The notes under the pieces are model-generated. The model ran no database searches. It saw nothing but the letters and a program-made list of their open reading frames with translations, and was not told the DNA's origin. The position numbers and the translations under genes were made by a program. A stretch of 64,000 nucleotides of DNA from Bacilli bacterium (GTDB lineage: Bacteria; Bacillota_I; Bacilli_A; RFN20; DUOF01), in contig JAFWYE010000010.1 of assembly GCA_017517765.1 (NCBI GenBank), positions 94,872 to 158,871 of the forward strand. Direction: 5' to 3'. This document shows, in pieces, positions 43,177 through 52,425 of this stretch (position 1 is its first letter; each line of letters begins with the position of its first letter).

Positions 43177-43644
43177 TTATTTTTTAACTAGGACCATTGT
43201 AAGAAAATAGCCATCAAAATCTGGTTGTGTTAAATATAATCTATTATTTTTGTATTCTATAAATGGCATTTTAAAATATACACCATTAAACATTTCTAAA
43301 TCTGTTGGCCCAACAAGCAAAGTACCATTCTCATCAATCATATATCTAAGTTCATCGCTCTCATCACCTATTTTCATAACTAATTTATTTGAATTAGTTA
43401 ATTCAATTTTAACACCTTCTAATCTTTTACATTCAGTAACCAATCTACTTGAAGCATAATCGCTTCCTAAATCCTCAATTACTTGGCAACTATTAGTTCT
43501 ATAGTATTGACCTTCATCATCTTCTACGCCAATATATTCAAGTTTATATTCACCTACATGACTCTCAGTTTCCCCTCCAAAGCAACCTGTTAATAGTGTT
43601 GCAAATAGCATAACTGCAAATCCTACTTTTTTAATATTTTTCAT
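43177..43644 (-). CDS. Small lipoprotein of unknown function
   Basis: A 155-residue lipoprotein: signal KKVGFAVMLFATLL, lipobox TGC (Cys 21), then a beta-rich domain (GEYKLEYIGVEDDEGQYY ... KLVMKIGDESDELRYMIDENG ... GVYFKMPF) that looks lipocalin-like or DUF-like. It has a Cys pair (Cys53, Cys73) that could form a disulfide. ATG at 43644 follows AGGAGG. No enzyme motif is seen. Confidence 0.75.
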   Translation of the reverse strand: MKNIKKVGFAVMLFATLLTGCFGGETESHVGEYKLEYIGVEDDEGQYYRTNSCQVIEDLGSDYASSRLVTECKRLEGVKIELTNSNKLVMKIGDESDELRYMIDENGTLLVGPTDLEMFNGVYFKMPFIEYKNNRLYLTQPDFDGYFLTMVLVKK

Positions 43645-43703
43645 ACAAAAATCCTCCTAACTAAAAAATATAAAATATATCACTTATTTTCAAGTTTAAG
43701 CCT

Positions 43704-45314
43704 CTATAATTTTACAAATTCTACTAAATTATCTTTATATATAAATAAGCAAGGATGATTATCAATAATATCTAAATATCCATAATTATAAAAAGTAAAG
43801 TTATCTATATTATGATTTTTATTAAATAAATCAAAATATTTATTTTTATCTTCTTTAGATATTGTATGCTCCCACCATATTTTAGGTTTTATTTTATTTT
43901 TTAATAAATAATCCATTTTAATTACATCCAAATACTCTTTTTCATTGACTTGATCTTTTAAGCATTCATATAGATATTTATATGACTCATCATCATTCAA
44001 ATATTTTAATTCTTTAGTATTATTAGTATTTAAAAGTAAAAATGTATCGAATGGATCTAGTTTTTTATTAATAAATAGGTATTCCATACTTCTTTTATAA
44101 CAACCCTTATTGTGATATTTCTCTAATGCTTCTTCTACTTTTCTTATAACATTTAATTCATTTTCATTTATATACTTGTTATCTATAATTTCATAGGGTG
44201 GATTAGAGTCAAAATTATAATTATGAGTTTCTTTTTCGTTACTTATTTTAGTTCCTTTTAATTCTTTTAAGAATCCTAATTGTAATTCTTCTCCCATTAG
44301 TAAATAACTATCATTAAAAGATTTTTTAAATGAGTTTAAGTCTTCATATGGAAGTCCAGCAATTAGATCTAAATGTAAGGTTACATTATCTTTTAATAGT
44401 TTTACGTTTTCTTTTAGTTTATTGAAGTCTTGTCTTCTACATACAGCTTTAGTGGTCATATCGTTTGATGATTGGATACCTATTTCGAATCTAAGAATTC
44501 CTTTTCTCATATTGTTATTTATATAATCAATAACATCTTTACTTAATAAATCTCCTACAATTTCAAATTGAAAGACACTAATACCATTATCGTTATTTTT
44601 AATAAACTCCAATATTTCTAGCATATAATCCTTATTAATGTTAAAGCTTCTATCTAAAAATTTGATAGTTCTACATTGATTATCCATTAAATACTTAATT
44701 TCTTTTTTTACTTTCTCAATTGGAAAAAACCTTACTTTATCATCTAATGATGCCATACAATAACTACATTTAAATGGGCACCCTCTACTAGACTCCAAAT
44801 AAGCTATTCTGTTTTTAAAGTCTTTAATTAAGCTTAAATCCATTTTCACATTATTTATATCAGGTTTTTTATGATAAGTATATTTTAGTTCGCCATTATC
44901 TAAATAATATAAATTAGAAACTTTTTCTATTTCTATTTTACCATCTAGATATTCTAATAACTCGTTAAAGCTTTCTTCTCCCTCATCATTAATTACATAT
45001 TTAACATTATATTTTTTCAAATATAGTTCACTACTAAAATATGTTTCGGGTCCTCCTATAAATATTGGTTTATCAAAATTAATTTCTTTTAAATAAGTAA
45101 GAATTTCTTTTACTATAGTAGAATTCCAAATATATACACTAAACCCTAAAACATCATAATCATTATTTAAAACAGCATTAATAATCTTTTCTTTTTTGTC
45201 TTTTATAGTGAATTCATCATAGATAACTGGATACTTACTATTACTAACAAGAGAAAAAACACCCATTCCTGGATGTATATATTTAGAATTGATTGCAATT
45301 AAATATGCTTTCAT
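43704..45314 (-). CDS. B12-binding-type radical SAM protein
   Basis: A 536-residue cytosolic protein. Residues 1-130 resemble a cobalamin-binding Rossmann domain (YLIAINSKYIHPGMGVF; DVLGFSVYIWN; PIFIGGPETYF; YVINDEGEESFNELLEYL). The radical SAM core begins at about 180 with CPFKCSYCMAS (CX3CX2C). The classic cobalamin-ligating His motif DxHxxG is not seen, so cobalamin may not be bound as usual. C-terminal residues 370-536 are family-specific (DUF4080-like, from memory). It may insert carbon or sulfur groups or cyclise; the substrate is unknown. Confidence 0.85.
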   Translation of the reverse strand: MKAYLIAINSKYIHPGMGVFSLVSNSKYPVIYDEFTIKDKKEKIINAVLNNDYDVLGFSVYIWNSTIVKEILTYLKEINFDKPIFIGGPETYFSSELYLKKYNVKYVINDEGEESFNELLEYLDGKIEIEKVSNLYYLDNGELKYTYHKKPDINNVKMDLSLIKDFKNRIAYLESSRGCPFKCSYCMASLDDKVRFFPIEKVKKEIKYLMDNQCRTIKFLDRSFNINKDYMLEILEFIKNNDNGISVFQFEIVGDLLSKDVIDYINNNMRKGILRFEIGIQSSNDMTTKAVCRRQDFNKLKENVKLLKDNVTLHLDLIAGLPYEDLNSFKKSFNDSYLLMGEELQLGFLKELKGTKISNEKETHNYNFDSNPPYEIIDNKYINENELNVIRKVEEALEKYHNKGCYKRSMEYLFINKKLDPFDTFLLLNTNNTKELKYLNDDESYKYLYECLKDQVNEKEYLDVIKMDYLLKNKIKPKIWWEHTISKEDKNKYFDLFNKNHNIDNFTFYNYGYLDIIDNHPCLFIYKDNLVEFVKL

Positions 45315-45335
45315 AAGTTAAACATCATCTCCATT

Positions 45336-46130
45336 TTATGATAATAAATCTTCATTAATGCATGATCTATTTTTATAGACAATTATTGGTAAATCTTCTA
45401 GGTTTGTAATTACTGAATATATCTTAGGAACCACTATTTGATCAAAAGAAAGCTCAGTACCATTTTCATCCTTATATGTATATCTAACAAACACAAAATC
45501 ATGACTAGAGTTTCTATTTTTTGGCTTATTATAATTATATACTCTTTGATTATAAAGTGAACGATCATTATATAGTTCATCAATATGAGCAATAACCTTT
45601 TTTCCTTTTAATTTAATAATAAATTTCCAAATACTTTCATAAGCTATTTTAATCCAAAATGCTCCTAACCCTAAACATACTAAATAAATAATAAAAGATG
45701 GGAAGTTAACATTAGAAAGTAATGGAGGAATAAATATGGCCAGGCAAATTATTATTGCTAAGAATAGTAATTCTAAAGTAATTGCTATGATATTTCCTGT
45801 AATTCTATTATCCTTATATTTATTATTATCCATTACAAAATCTAATTTATCTTTAGAAGTAACATCATCAATTTCATTAATATCATTTATATAAATTTTA
45901 TTATCTTCATAAGTAATGCTCAAAACTTGCTTATTCTTTTTAATATAGGCAACTTGCTCTAAAGTATATTGTTCAGTTGTTATACCTACTTTTTCAATAT
46001 TATTTTCTGTATATAAAAACCTAATTCTATAATGAACAACCTCTCTGTTTATATAAGCTCCACCATGGCTTGGTAAAGATAATGATCTTTTAGCATCTAA
46101 ATATTTTCCTGTTATCATTTTATTATCCAT
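45336..46130 (-). CDS. Two-TM membrane protein (DUF3592-like)
   Basis: A 264-residue protein: beta-rich cytosolic N-terminus (HYRIRFLYTENNIEKVG ... TTEQYTLEQVAYIKKNKQV), two adjacent helices (about 112-135 and 140-163), and a C-terminal beta-rich domain (DFVFVRYTYKDENGTELSF; IIVYKNRSC). The alternation of a variable surface-exposed or cytosolic beta domain around two helices recalls DUF3592 proteins; assignment is tentative. AGGATGTG precedes the ATG. It is 21 bases upstream of the radical SAM gene. Confidence 0.65.
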   Translation of the reverse strand: MDNKMITGKYLDAKRSLSLPSHGGAYINREVVHYRIRFLYTENNIEKVGITTEQYTLEQVAYIKKNKQVLSITYEDNKIYINDINEIDDVTSKDKLDFVMDNNKYKDNRITGNIIAITLELLFLAIIICLAIFIPPLLSNVNFPSFIIYLVCLGLGAFWIKIAYESIWKFIIKLKGKKVIAHIDELYNDRSLYNQRVYNYNKPKNRNSSHDFVFVRYTYKDENGTELSFDQIVVPKIYSVITNLEDLPIIVYKNRSCINEDLLS

Positions 46131-46192
46131 ACTTTCACATCCTGAAGCTATTATAACACAGTTATTAATACAAACTCATACTCTTTCTTTAT

Positions 46193-46221
46193 TTTACATC
46201 CTATATTTTTAATGGTAGAAT
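46193..46221 (+). promoter_or_regulatory. Promoter of the first transglutaminase-like gene
   Basis: TTTACA (46193-46198), 17-nt spacer, TAGAAT (46216-46221), 17 bases before the ATG. Confidence 0.6.
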
Positions 46222-46238
46222 ATTTATGAGGTGAGATT

Positions 46239-47477
46239 ATGATAGTTTTATTAAATGATCTTTCAAACTTAAAAAAGAACATTGAAAGAGAAATAGCTAA
46301 CCATAAAGATAATCAACCCATTAATATTTCTTTAGAGTTCAATGAAAATAAAAGTACAAAAAAAGATAATTTTAATTTAATAAATTTAAAAAAAGTTATC
46401 GCTAAAATACAAAAAGACTATCCCAATAATGAATTCAAATTTGAAATAACATATGTAAAACATAATGATTTTTCAATTGACTCAGATAAATGTAAAAGAC
46501 TAGAAGAAATAAATAATTTCTTAATTGATAACTATAAAAGTGAATTATTAATTCGAAGAGATAAGGAATTAGATAGAAGTTTTCCTTTTCAAAGTGTTAT
46601 AAATGCGAATAGACAAATTGAGAAAATTATTAATAAGGTTAACAAGGCAAAAAATGATAATCCTGATATTTCTACATTTGAACAATTTATGATTATTTAT
46701 GAAGAAGTTACTGATTTTATTTATAAAGAGGAAGAAAGATATGATCAACTTAATGCAAGTCATTGGATAAGTGTAGTAAATAGCGACAAAATCGTATGTA
46801 CTGGATATGCCTCTTTAATGCAAGAATTAACAAAGAGAGTTTTCAAAGAAAATGAATTATTAGTACTAGAAAATGATGTGGATGTTTTTGATAAAAGTAG
46901 AGATGAACTTGTTAGTGCGCATTCAAATAATATAATTTTTATTAAGGATAAAAAATATAATATCAATGGCTTATTTTATTTGGATCCATGTTGGGATTCT
47001 ATTGAAAACAAAGATGAAGTTAAATCATACTCATATTGTTGTATCCCACTAGGTGATATTCCTCATCATAAATTTTTCTATTTCCATTTTAGAAATGTTT
47101 ATCAATATAATTTAGAAGAATCCTATGATAAGTTCTTTGATATAAATAAATCTAAAAGAATAGCAAAAAAGATACCCCTAATAAAAGAATTTATCCGTGA
47201 AGACTATCTTGAAGATAAAAATTCTTTACATTACTACATTAATAATTATGAATCATTAGATAATAAATCTATTGTCCCAATAAATGCATATATTAATGCT
47301 TTCAAAATAATAGGTAAACAAAAAGGATTAAAAGATGAAGAGTTATCTAAATTTGTAAAAGAAAGAATAGAAAAAAGCATTGCTAAAACAAGTTATTACT
47401 TCTATACAGATAAATGTAATGCTAGCTTAGTAAATCAATCAAATTCTTCTAAACAAAGTAAGACTATGAAAAGATAA
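46239..47477 (+). CDS. Cytosolic transglutaminase-like protein, paralogue of 55409-56644
   Basis: A 412-residue protein without signal peptide or membrane segment. A transglutaminase-fold triad is visible in order: C187 in KIVCTGYASLMQEL, H228 in SAHSNNIIFIKDKKY and D249 in FYLDPCWDSIE, spaced as in TgpA/papain-like transglutaminase domains. An N-terminal region (1-100) and a C-terminal helical region (330-412) are shared with the protein at 55409-56644; long identical words include DKIVCTGY, NNIIFI and YYINNYESLDN/YFIDNYESLNN. It could be a protease, an amidase or a crosslinking enzyme. Ribosome site AGGTGAG. Function unknown; the tail is more divergent. Confidence 0.78.
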   Translation: MIVLLNDLSNLKKNIEREIANHKDNQPINISLEFNENKSTKKDNFNLINLKKVIAKIQKDYPNNEFKFEITYVKHNDFSIDSDKCKRLEEINNFLIDNYKSELLIRRDKELDRSFPFQSVINANRQIEKIINKVNKAKNDNPDISTFEQFMIIYEEVTDFIYKEEERYDQLNASHWISVVNSDKIVCTGYASLMQELTKRVFKENELLVLENDVDVFDKSRDELVSAHSNNIIFIKDKKYNINGLFYLDPCWDSIENKDEVKSYSYCCIPLGDIPHHKFFYFHFRNVYQYNLEESYDKFFDINKSKRIAKKIPLIKEFIREDYLEDKNSLHYYINNYESLDNKSIVPINAYINAFKIIGKQKGLKDEELSKFVKERIEKSIAKTSYYFYTDKCNASLVNQSNSSKQSKTMKR

Positions 47478-47509
47478 AAAAAACTAAACATGAGTTTAGT
47501 CTTTTTTAT
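47476..47509. terminator. Bidirectional terminator
   Basis: AACTAAAC / GTTTAGT with loop ATGA between A and T runs, serving the transglutaminase-like gene and the convergent oxidoreductase. Confidence 0.8.
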
Positions 47510-48523
47510 TTATTCTTCAAGCATGCCACCTTTTTTATATAAAGTCATGATAAGTTTATGTGTTTTTAATGCTTCCTCTCCACTTATCTCAAGTGGTTCT
47601 TTTCCTAATAAAGCATTGTAGTATTGACGTATTTGACGTATATGCCAAGATCCCCAATAATCCTTACCACCATCTGCAGCATTAGTTTTATTATTTTCAT
47701 GAGCTTCTTCAGTTGTACCATCATTATAAATAATGTATGCATCATGATAACTAAAAGTGACTCTACCTTTTTCACAAAACATACGAATTTCAATTGGTTC
47801 ATCACAAGCATAGTTATTCATGCAATAAAAACCATATTTAGCACCATTTTTATAAGTTATATAACCTTCAGCAGTATCTTCTACTTTAACTATTTTGTGA
47901 CCACGATTATGCATAGTACAATCAACACTTTCAATTTCACTATCAATAATCCAGTTAACTAAATCAATAGAGTGAATAGCTTGATCAATAACTACTCCTC
48001 CACCTTCTTTATCCCAAGTACCTTTCCAATCACTATTGTTATAATAGTCATCAGATCTATTCCAAGTTAATACAGATCTAGCAGATAAAACTTTTCCTAA
48101 TTTGCCACTAGTCATTGCTTTTTTTACTAATTGTGCAGGATTGTTATATCTACATTGAAATATCACTCCATATAATAATTTTTTCTCTTTAGCAACTCTA
48201 ACAGCTTCCATAGCATTTTCCAAATTTACATCCATTGGTTTTTCAGTAAGCACATTAACACCATGCTCAAATGCATAAATTGCCACGCTTGAATGAAGAT
48301 AGTGAGGCAAGCATAAGTGAACAGCATCTAATTTTTCAGAATTAATCATTTCTTCATATGAATAATAAGCTTTGATTCCATACTTTTCTGCTGCTTCATC
48401 TGCCCTATCTTTTTTTATGTCACAACATGCAACAAGTTCTACCTCATCGATTGATGTTAGAGGTAATAGATGCCTAACTGAAATACGGCCACATCCAATA
48501 ACTCCTACTCTTAACTTTTTCAT
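47510..48523 (-). CDS. Gfo/Idh/MocA family oxidoreductase
   Basis: A 337-residue NAD(P)-dependent dehydrogenase. The Rossmann domain starts VGVIGCGRISVRHLLPL, followed by VACCDIKKDRADEAAEKYG; the family Lys is in VLTEKPMDVNLENAM (EKP motif), and the C-terminal domain has the GGGVVIDQAIHSIDL segment with its conserved His. Likely substrate is a sugar, inositol or sugar acid, but no neighbouring sugar genes are present to narrow it. AGGAGGATT precedes ATG. Confidence 0.92.
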   Translation of the reverse strand: MKKLRVGVIGCGRISVRHLLPLTSIDEVELVACCDIKKDRADEAAEKYGIKAYYSYEEMINSEKLDAVHLCLPHYLHSSVAIYAFEHGVNVLTEKPMDVNLENAMEAVRVAKEKKLLYGVIFQCRYNNPAQLVKKAMTSGKLGKVLSARSVLTWNRSDDYYNNSDWKGTWDKEGGGVVIDQAIHSIDLVNWIIDSEIESVDCTMHNRGHKIVKVEDTAEGYITYKNGAKYGFYCMNNYACDEPIEIRMFCEKGRVTFSYHDAYIIYNDGTTEEAHENNKTNAADGGKDYWGSWHIRQIRQYYNALLGKEPLEISGEEALKTHKLIMTLYKKGGMLEE

Positions 48524-48613
48524 AAAAAATCCTCCGTTTATTTGATAAAACCAACCTGATTTTATAATTTAAACTCCCCTTTGTCAATAAATCTATATAA
48601 TAGGTTACATTCA

Positions 48614-48645
48614 CAAAAAAACTCATCAACGAGTTTTTGATGAGT
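48614..48645 (-). terminator. Terminator after the 48649-49395 gene
   Basis: ACTCATCAA / TTGATGAGT (48621-48629 with 48637-48645), then TTTTTTTG on the minus strand. Confidence 0.8.
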
Positions 48646-48648
48646 ATT

Positions 48649-49395
48649 CTATCTTTTAAATATTTTTTTAATTTTATTTTTATCTTCTCTTTTTTTAATT
48701 TCTTTATTATTTATGTGCTTAAGTTCTTCTTGCATCCATTTAGGACAATCACTAATATTTATTCTTATTTTCTTTAGAAATTTATCGAGATTAGTTTTAA
48801 GTAATTTACTAATTTCATAGGAGTCACAATAGACATCTTGCTTATCACAATTAAATTCATCATATGATAGCTTAATTTTAGCACCTTCAGTTAGTATCCT
48901 TATTTCATCTCCAATAAGACTTATAAGAAATTTGTTGTCTATACTTTTTATTCCCTTTACATTCATTTCTTCATATTCTTTCATTTTTATTTTATGATTA
49001 GCTAAATCATGAAGAATATCTCCTATCATAGGTAACAACTTTTGACCTTTATCTTTATATGTAGAATCAATAAGAATTATGTCATTATTATCTAATCTTT
49101 CAAATACATATTCTTCTTTTTCACCTAAACTATATTCCAAAATTAATTTCATTTTATTCGTTTTATAGTCATATTCGAATCCACCAAATCTACCTGGTAA
49201 ATAACCTTTTTTCAATAGTCTTTTTTCAAGTTTTTTTGCTATATCTTCTAAGTAATATAAATTTGATATTCGACAATATCCAATAATATTATCTATTTCA
49301 GCAACACTAACATTACCATTAATATCTATCTTATCTAAATTAGTAGTAAGAACTTCATTTAATCCTTCATAAACTTTTTGATAATCTATACTCAT
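48649..49395 (-). CDS. Hypothetical cytosolic protein
   Basis: A 248-residue soluble protein. The first 60 residues are helical (LDKIDINGNVSVAEIDNIIGYCRI), followed by a beta-rich middle (GFEYDYKTNKMKLILEYSLGEKEEYVFERLDNNDIILIDS in part) and a strongly basic end (NKEIKKREDKNKIKKIFKR). No family is recognised. Ribosome site AGGAGTGA. It lies between the oxidoreductase and the P-loop gene on the same strand and is terminated on its own. Confidence 0.65.
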   Translation of the reverse strand: MSIDYQKVYEGLNEVLTTNLDKIDINGNVSVAEIDNIIGYCRISNLYYLEDIAKKLEKRLLKKGYLPGRFGGFEYDYKTNKMKLILEYSLGEKEEYVFERLDNNDIILIDSTYKDKGQKLLPMIGDILHDLANHKIKMKEYEEMNVKGIKSIDNKFLISLIGDEIRILTEGAKIKLSYDEFNCDKQDVYCDSYEISKLLKTNLDKFLKKIRINISDCPKWMQEELKHINNKEIKKREDKNKIKKIFKR

Positions 49396-49471
49396 TTATA
49401 TCACTCCTATCTATCTCCTTTTATATCTTAAGTTATTTTACATAGGAATACAAACATTAAATTTTTATATA

Positions 49472-49933
49472 TCAATAATTGTGTATTACTATCACATTTT
49501 CACTATCAGGTTCTTCAAACTTAGATTTGTTATGATCAAAATTCTTTAAATGAATGCTTGCCCACTCACTAGGTCTATCATTTATAATTCTTTCTTTTAA
49601 TATATTATCTGGAACGTATAAATAATAATGAATACACTCTACCCCGCACTCTTTTGCAATATTTCTAGCATATTCACGATCTGCTTTCTTCCAAAACCCC
49701 ATATCTAATATTACATCTTTATTTTCAAGCAAATACTCTTTAGCCTTCTCCCACATAGTAGTAAGCGCATTATCAAAACATGTATCCCAATTTTTCATGT
49801 AGTATTCTTTGTCATACATTTTTGTCAACATTTCATCAGGATTTAAATGTATAGCATTTTTTTCTTTTGATAATTTTTTAGAAAACGTGGTTTTACCTGA
49901 AGCAATAAACCCTTGAACAATATATAAACTCAT
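49472..49933 (-). CDS. P-loop kinase-like protein (AAA_33 / zeta-toxin-like)
   Basis: A 153-residue protein. Walker A is GFIASGKTTFSKKL at residue 8, the acidic strand is AIHLNPDEML, and the LID Arg lies in ERIINDRPSE. This is the small nucleotide-kinase fold grouped with AAA_33 and related to zeta toxins and phosphotransferases. The short length and lack of an adjacent epsilon antitoxin make a simple kinase more likely. Substrate unknown. AGAGGAA precedes the ATG. Confidence 0.82.
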   Translation of the reverse strand: MSLYIVQGFIASGKTTFSKKLSKEKNAIHLNPDEMLTKMYDKEYYMKNWDTCFDNALTTMWEKAKEYLLENKDVILDMGFWKKADREYARNIAKECGVECIHYYLYVPDNILKERIINDRPSEWASIHLKNFDHNKSKFEEPDSENVIVIHNY

Positions 49934-50052
49934 CTCAAAATTCCTCTTACTTTATGTCTATATGATACCTTAATAATATTTTATTGTTAATAATGATTAT
50001 TAAAATCTATGATTTTTTCATGTATATGTTAAAATTAAATTAGGTGATAGTT

Positions 50053-50292
50053 ATGAATATTATGACACTCAATAAAAGTGATGGAACTACTCAAGAAGTA
50101 GAACTAATTGCTAAATTTAAATTAGATAAATTTGATCATGATTATATATTTTACAAATTAAACGATGAACATTATGCAGCAAAATTCGTTGAAAATGAAA
50201 ATGATACTACACTAATTACCACTTTTTCAAAAGAGGAGACTTTAGCATTAACTAAAATCTATGAAACGCTAGTTAAAGGAGGTAGATTATAA
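50053..50292 (+). CDS. DUF1292-like small protein
   Basis: A 79-residue protein with the pattern of DUF1292/YrzB: a beta-hairpin carrying EVELIAKFKLDKFDHDYIFYKLNDEHYAAKF (part) followed by a charged TTFSKEETLALTKIYE helix. ATG at 50053 follows AGGTGATA; the ATG shares a frame with an upstream GTG in that site. Its TAA overlaps the next ATG by 1 base (TAATG), so it is coupled to the lipoprotein-like gene that follows. Confidence 0.7.
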   Translation: MNIMTLNKSDGTTQEVELIAKFKLDKFDHDYIFYKLNDEHYAAKFVENENDTTLITTFSKEETLALTKIYETLVKGGRL

Positions 50293-51059
50293 TGTTAAAA
50301 TTTGATAATACTCATACCCATTTAAATGGTAAAGTTAGTTCACAAAGTGGATTAAGTATTGGCAAGAATGCTTTTTTAGGATTTCTAGTACTACCTATCA
50401 TGTTATTCAGCGGTTGTGTTAAAACAATTGATTGTGATGTAGAAGATAGTCATGCTCATTTATATAAAAGTAAAGATTCATTTTCTATGTATAGACTAGG
50501 AGAAAAAGAATATTCTGATTTATCTGGAGAATATAAAAGGTGTCCTGAATATATTCATGTTGATGAAAGAGAAGCCGCGATTATTGAATTTGAATGTAAA
50601 AACACATTATTTAGGATTCAAAATAATCTAGAGCAAATTAATGATATAACTGAGAAGCATAAGACAGTCAAAGAATATCGTTATAAATATGAATGGACCC
50701 AATCATATATGGATAATTATGAAATCGGTGGTCAAACATATAGCAATATGGTTTATATTGATCATACTGATTATGCATGGACACTTGATCCTAAACATGA
50801 AGGATTAACTGGTGAATCTAGAGATGTTTGCTATGTATATACAGGTTATAAAATCGTTACTAATGAAGATGGAAAAATAACAATTGAAGAGAGTGAACCA
50901 TATGATAGTATTGAAGAGTTACAAAATGATGGATACACTCATATTAAAAAAGATTTTTATAAAAAAGTTTTGGTAAATGATAAGAATATTGAACCTGATT
51001 ATGAGTCTAAACCTGATCCTTCGCTATCAGAAATAAAAGAAAATAGTAAATCTAGATAA
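50292..51059 (+). CDS. Lipoprotein-like protein with long polar N-terminus
   Basis: A 255-residue protein. After a polar stretch of about 27 residues (THTHLNGKVSSQSGLSIGK) comes a hydrophobic helix AFLGFLVLPIMLF ending SGC, which resembles a lipobox (Cys 42), then a large Tyr/Glu-rich outside domain (CDVEDSHAHLYKSKDSF ... WTLDPKHEGLTGESRDVCYVYTGYK). The n-region is unusually long for a lipoprotein signal and has few basic residues. Coupled to the DUF1292 gene by a 1-base overlap. A bidirectional terminator follows. Function unknown. Confidence 0.65.
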   Translation: MLKFDNTHTHLNGKVSSQSGLSIGKNAFLGFLVLPIMLFSGCVKTIDCDVEDSHAHLYKSKDSFSMYRLGEKEYSDLSGEYKRCPEYIHVDEREAAIIEFECKNTLFRIQNNLEQINDITEKHKTVKEYRYKYEWTQSYMDNYEIGGQTYSNMVYIDHTDYAWTLDPKHEGLTGESRDVCYVYTGYKIVTNEDGKITIEESEPYDSIEELQNDGYTHIKKDFYKKVLVNDKNIEPDYESKPDPSLSEIKENSKSR

Positions 51060-51086
51060 AAAAGGCTATTTAATTAGCCTTTTTTG
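51057..51086. terminator. Bidirectional terminator
   Basis: AAAAAAGGCTA / TAGCCTTTTTT around TTTAAT, between the lipoprotein-like gene and the Nudix gene. Confidence 0.85.
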
Positions 51087-51561
51087 TTTGATTGTTATTT
51101 AGTTTTATTCCAAATGAATTAAACTCTACAACATTATTTAAAAGAGTTTTTTCATCAATTCTTGCAATATTAGTATTCTTATCAAATTCCCCTTTAAGTC
51201 CTAATCTACCTTTTTTTATTTTTAATACTTTAGTATCTAAAACATGAATTTCATATTGAACATTGTATGTAACACCATTGTAAGTCCAAGGCACATAAAG
51301 GTTATCATAAACACCAAGTTCACCTAGTACTTCGATTTTCATATTAAGTTCTTCTTTAACTTCTCTTTTAATTGCTTTTTCTAAGCTCTCGCCCTTATCT
51401 ACGCCCCCACCTGCAAGCATATATTCAATCTTACCGTCTTTTTCTTTAGTTAAGACAATAAATTCATCATTATCTCTAACTACCGCATAAACCTTTACCC
51501 ATGGTAATCCTTTTTCACATAATTCTTTAGCTATCAATGCTTTATTTTGATAATATCCCAT
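51070..51561 (-). CDS. Nudix hydrolase
   Basis: A 163-residue hydrolase with the Nudix box GGGVDKGESLEKAIKREVKEEL (pattern GX5EX7REXXEEX). The preceding strands (WVKVYAVVRDNDEFIVLTKEKDGKIEYMLAGG, in part) fit. Substrate unknown; this is a second Nudix protein in the window and is not closely similar to that at 40099-40560. The 3' end shares a terminator with the opposite gene. Confidence 0.85.
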   Translation of the reverse strand: MGYYQNKALIAKELCEKGLPWVKVYAVVRDNDEFIVLTKEKDGKIEYMLAGGGVDKGESLEKAIKREVKEELNMKIEVLGELGVYDNLYVPWTYNGVTYNVQYEIHVLDTKVLKIKKGRLGLKGEFDKNTNIARIDEKTLLNNVVEFNSFGIKLNNNQTKKAN

Positions 51562-51665
51562 GATAACACCTCACCCAATAATTATATAACAATATTAGAT
51601 TATAGATTTCAAGAAGTTTGACATGCTATATTTTATTTATTATCATTTTATTAGGAGTGATTAAT

Positions 51666-52082
51666 ATGGAAAGAGAATTAGCAGATAGATTATATGTCTT
51701 TTGTCCTGATGCAGAAGAGGGAATAGAGTTTGTTATTCAAGAATTACCTGAAGCTGTAGTAAAGATGACAAATTCCCTAAGAAATGGCCAATTCTTAACA
51801 TCTAGGTATAAACCTATTAAATGGGATCCATCAATAAATGGAGATATTAGTTCAAAAGGGCAAATTGGCTATAGCCATTCTCAACTGGCTAGAGTATATG
51901 AAGGTGAATATGGTGCCAAAACAATAATTGTAGATAAGGCAACTTTTCTATCACTATTAGCACAAATGAAAAATCCAAAAACACATTCTTATAATGGTTA
52001 CAAGTTATTCGAGTTACCAGTAATAAGTAGAAAAGATACCAATAAAGATAGTTTTAAAAAAGAAAGCGCTTTCAAGAAATAA
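51666..52082 (+). CDS. Hypothetical protein
   Basis: A 138-residue soluble protein: RLYVFCPDAEEGIEFVIQELPEAVVKMTN at the start, a beta-rich middle and a basic tail (KDSFKKESAFKK). No motif is recognised. ATG at 51666 follows AGGAGTGA; the longer upstream frame is a hydrophobic leader and lacks its own ribosome site. Convergent with the 85-residue protein below; both are short and end in basic residues. Confidence 0.65.
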   Translation: MERELADRLYVFCPDAEEGIEFVIQELPEAVVKMTNSLRNGQFLTSRYKPIKWDPSINGDISSKGQIGYSHSQLARVYEGEYGAKTIIVDKATFLSLLAQMKNPKTHSYNGYKLFELPVISRKDTNKDSFKKESAFKK

Positions 52083-52111
52083 AAATATGCTCAAACAGAG
52101 CATATTTTTTA
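52081..52111. terminator. Bidirectional terminator
   Basis: AAATATGCTC / GAGCATATTT with loop AAACA, then T run. Confidence 0.85.
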
Positions 52112-52369
52112 TTATCTTCTTTTACTAGATGGCTTTTTTAATTTTTCTGCTAATTTTTCAAAATACTCATCAGGAGTATTTCCTTTAGTTAAAATTATAG
52201 CTTCATCTTCACTTATTTCTACAAAATTAGGATCTCTTTCTGCAAGTAATGCCATATAAGAAATATTAGATGGACCCCATTTACCTTCACTATATTTAGC
52301 AGTAAATCCATGTTTTTTTGAAAAGGCAAATAGTTTTTGATTATTCACTAACATATATTGATTCATCAT
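52112..52369 (-). CDS. Hypothetical small basic protein
   Basis: An 85-residue protein: QYMLVNNQKLFAFSKKHGFTAKYSEGKWGPSNIS, then ALLAERDPNFVEISEDEAIILTKGN and a basic end (KLKKPSSKRR). No recognised family. GAGGAATTT precedes the ATG (two adjacent ATG codons). It lies just downstream of the alarmone synthetase-like gene, on the same strand. Confidence 0.6.
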   Translation of the reverse strand: MMNQYMLVNNQKLFAFSKKHGFTAKYSEGKWGPSNISYMALLAERDPNFVEISEDEAIILTKGNTPDEYFEKLAEKLKKPSSKRR

Positions 52370-52425
52370 AAATTCCTCCTATCAAATATATTATAATCTA
52401 GTTATTTAATTTATTCAAATAATAA

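Noticed and set aside
49472..49933. Zeta-toxin of an epsilon-zeta toxin-antitoxin pair
   Set aside because: The P-loop protein is short, lacks a neighbouring antitoxin and fits a simple AAA_33-type kinase as well.
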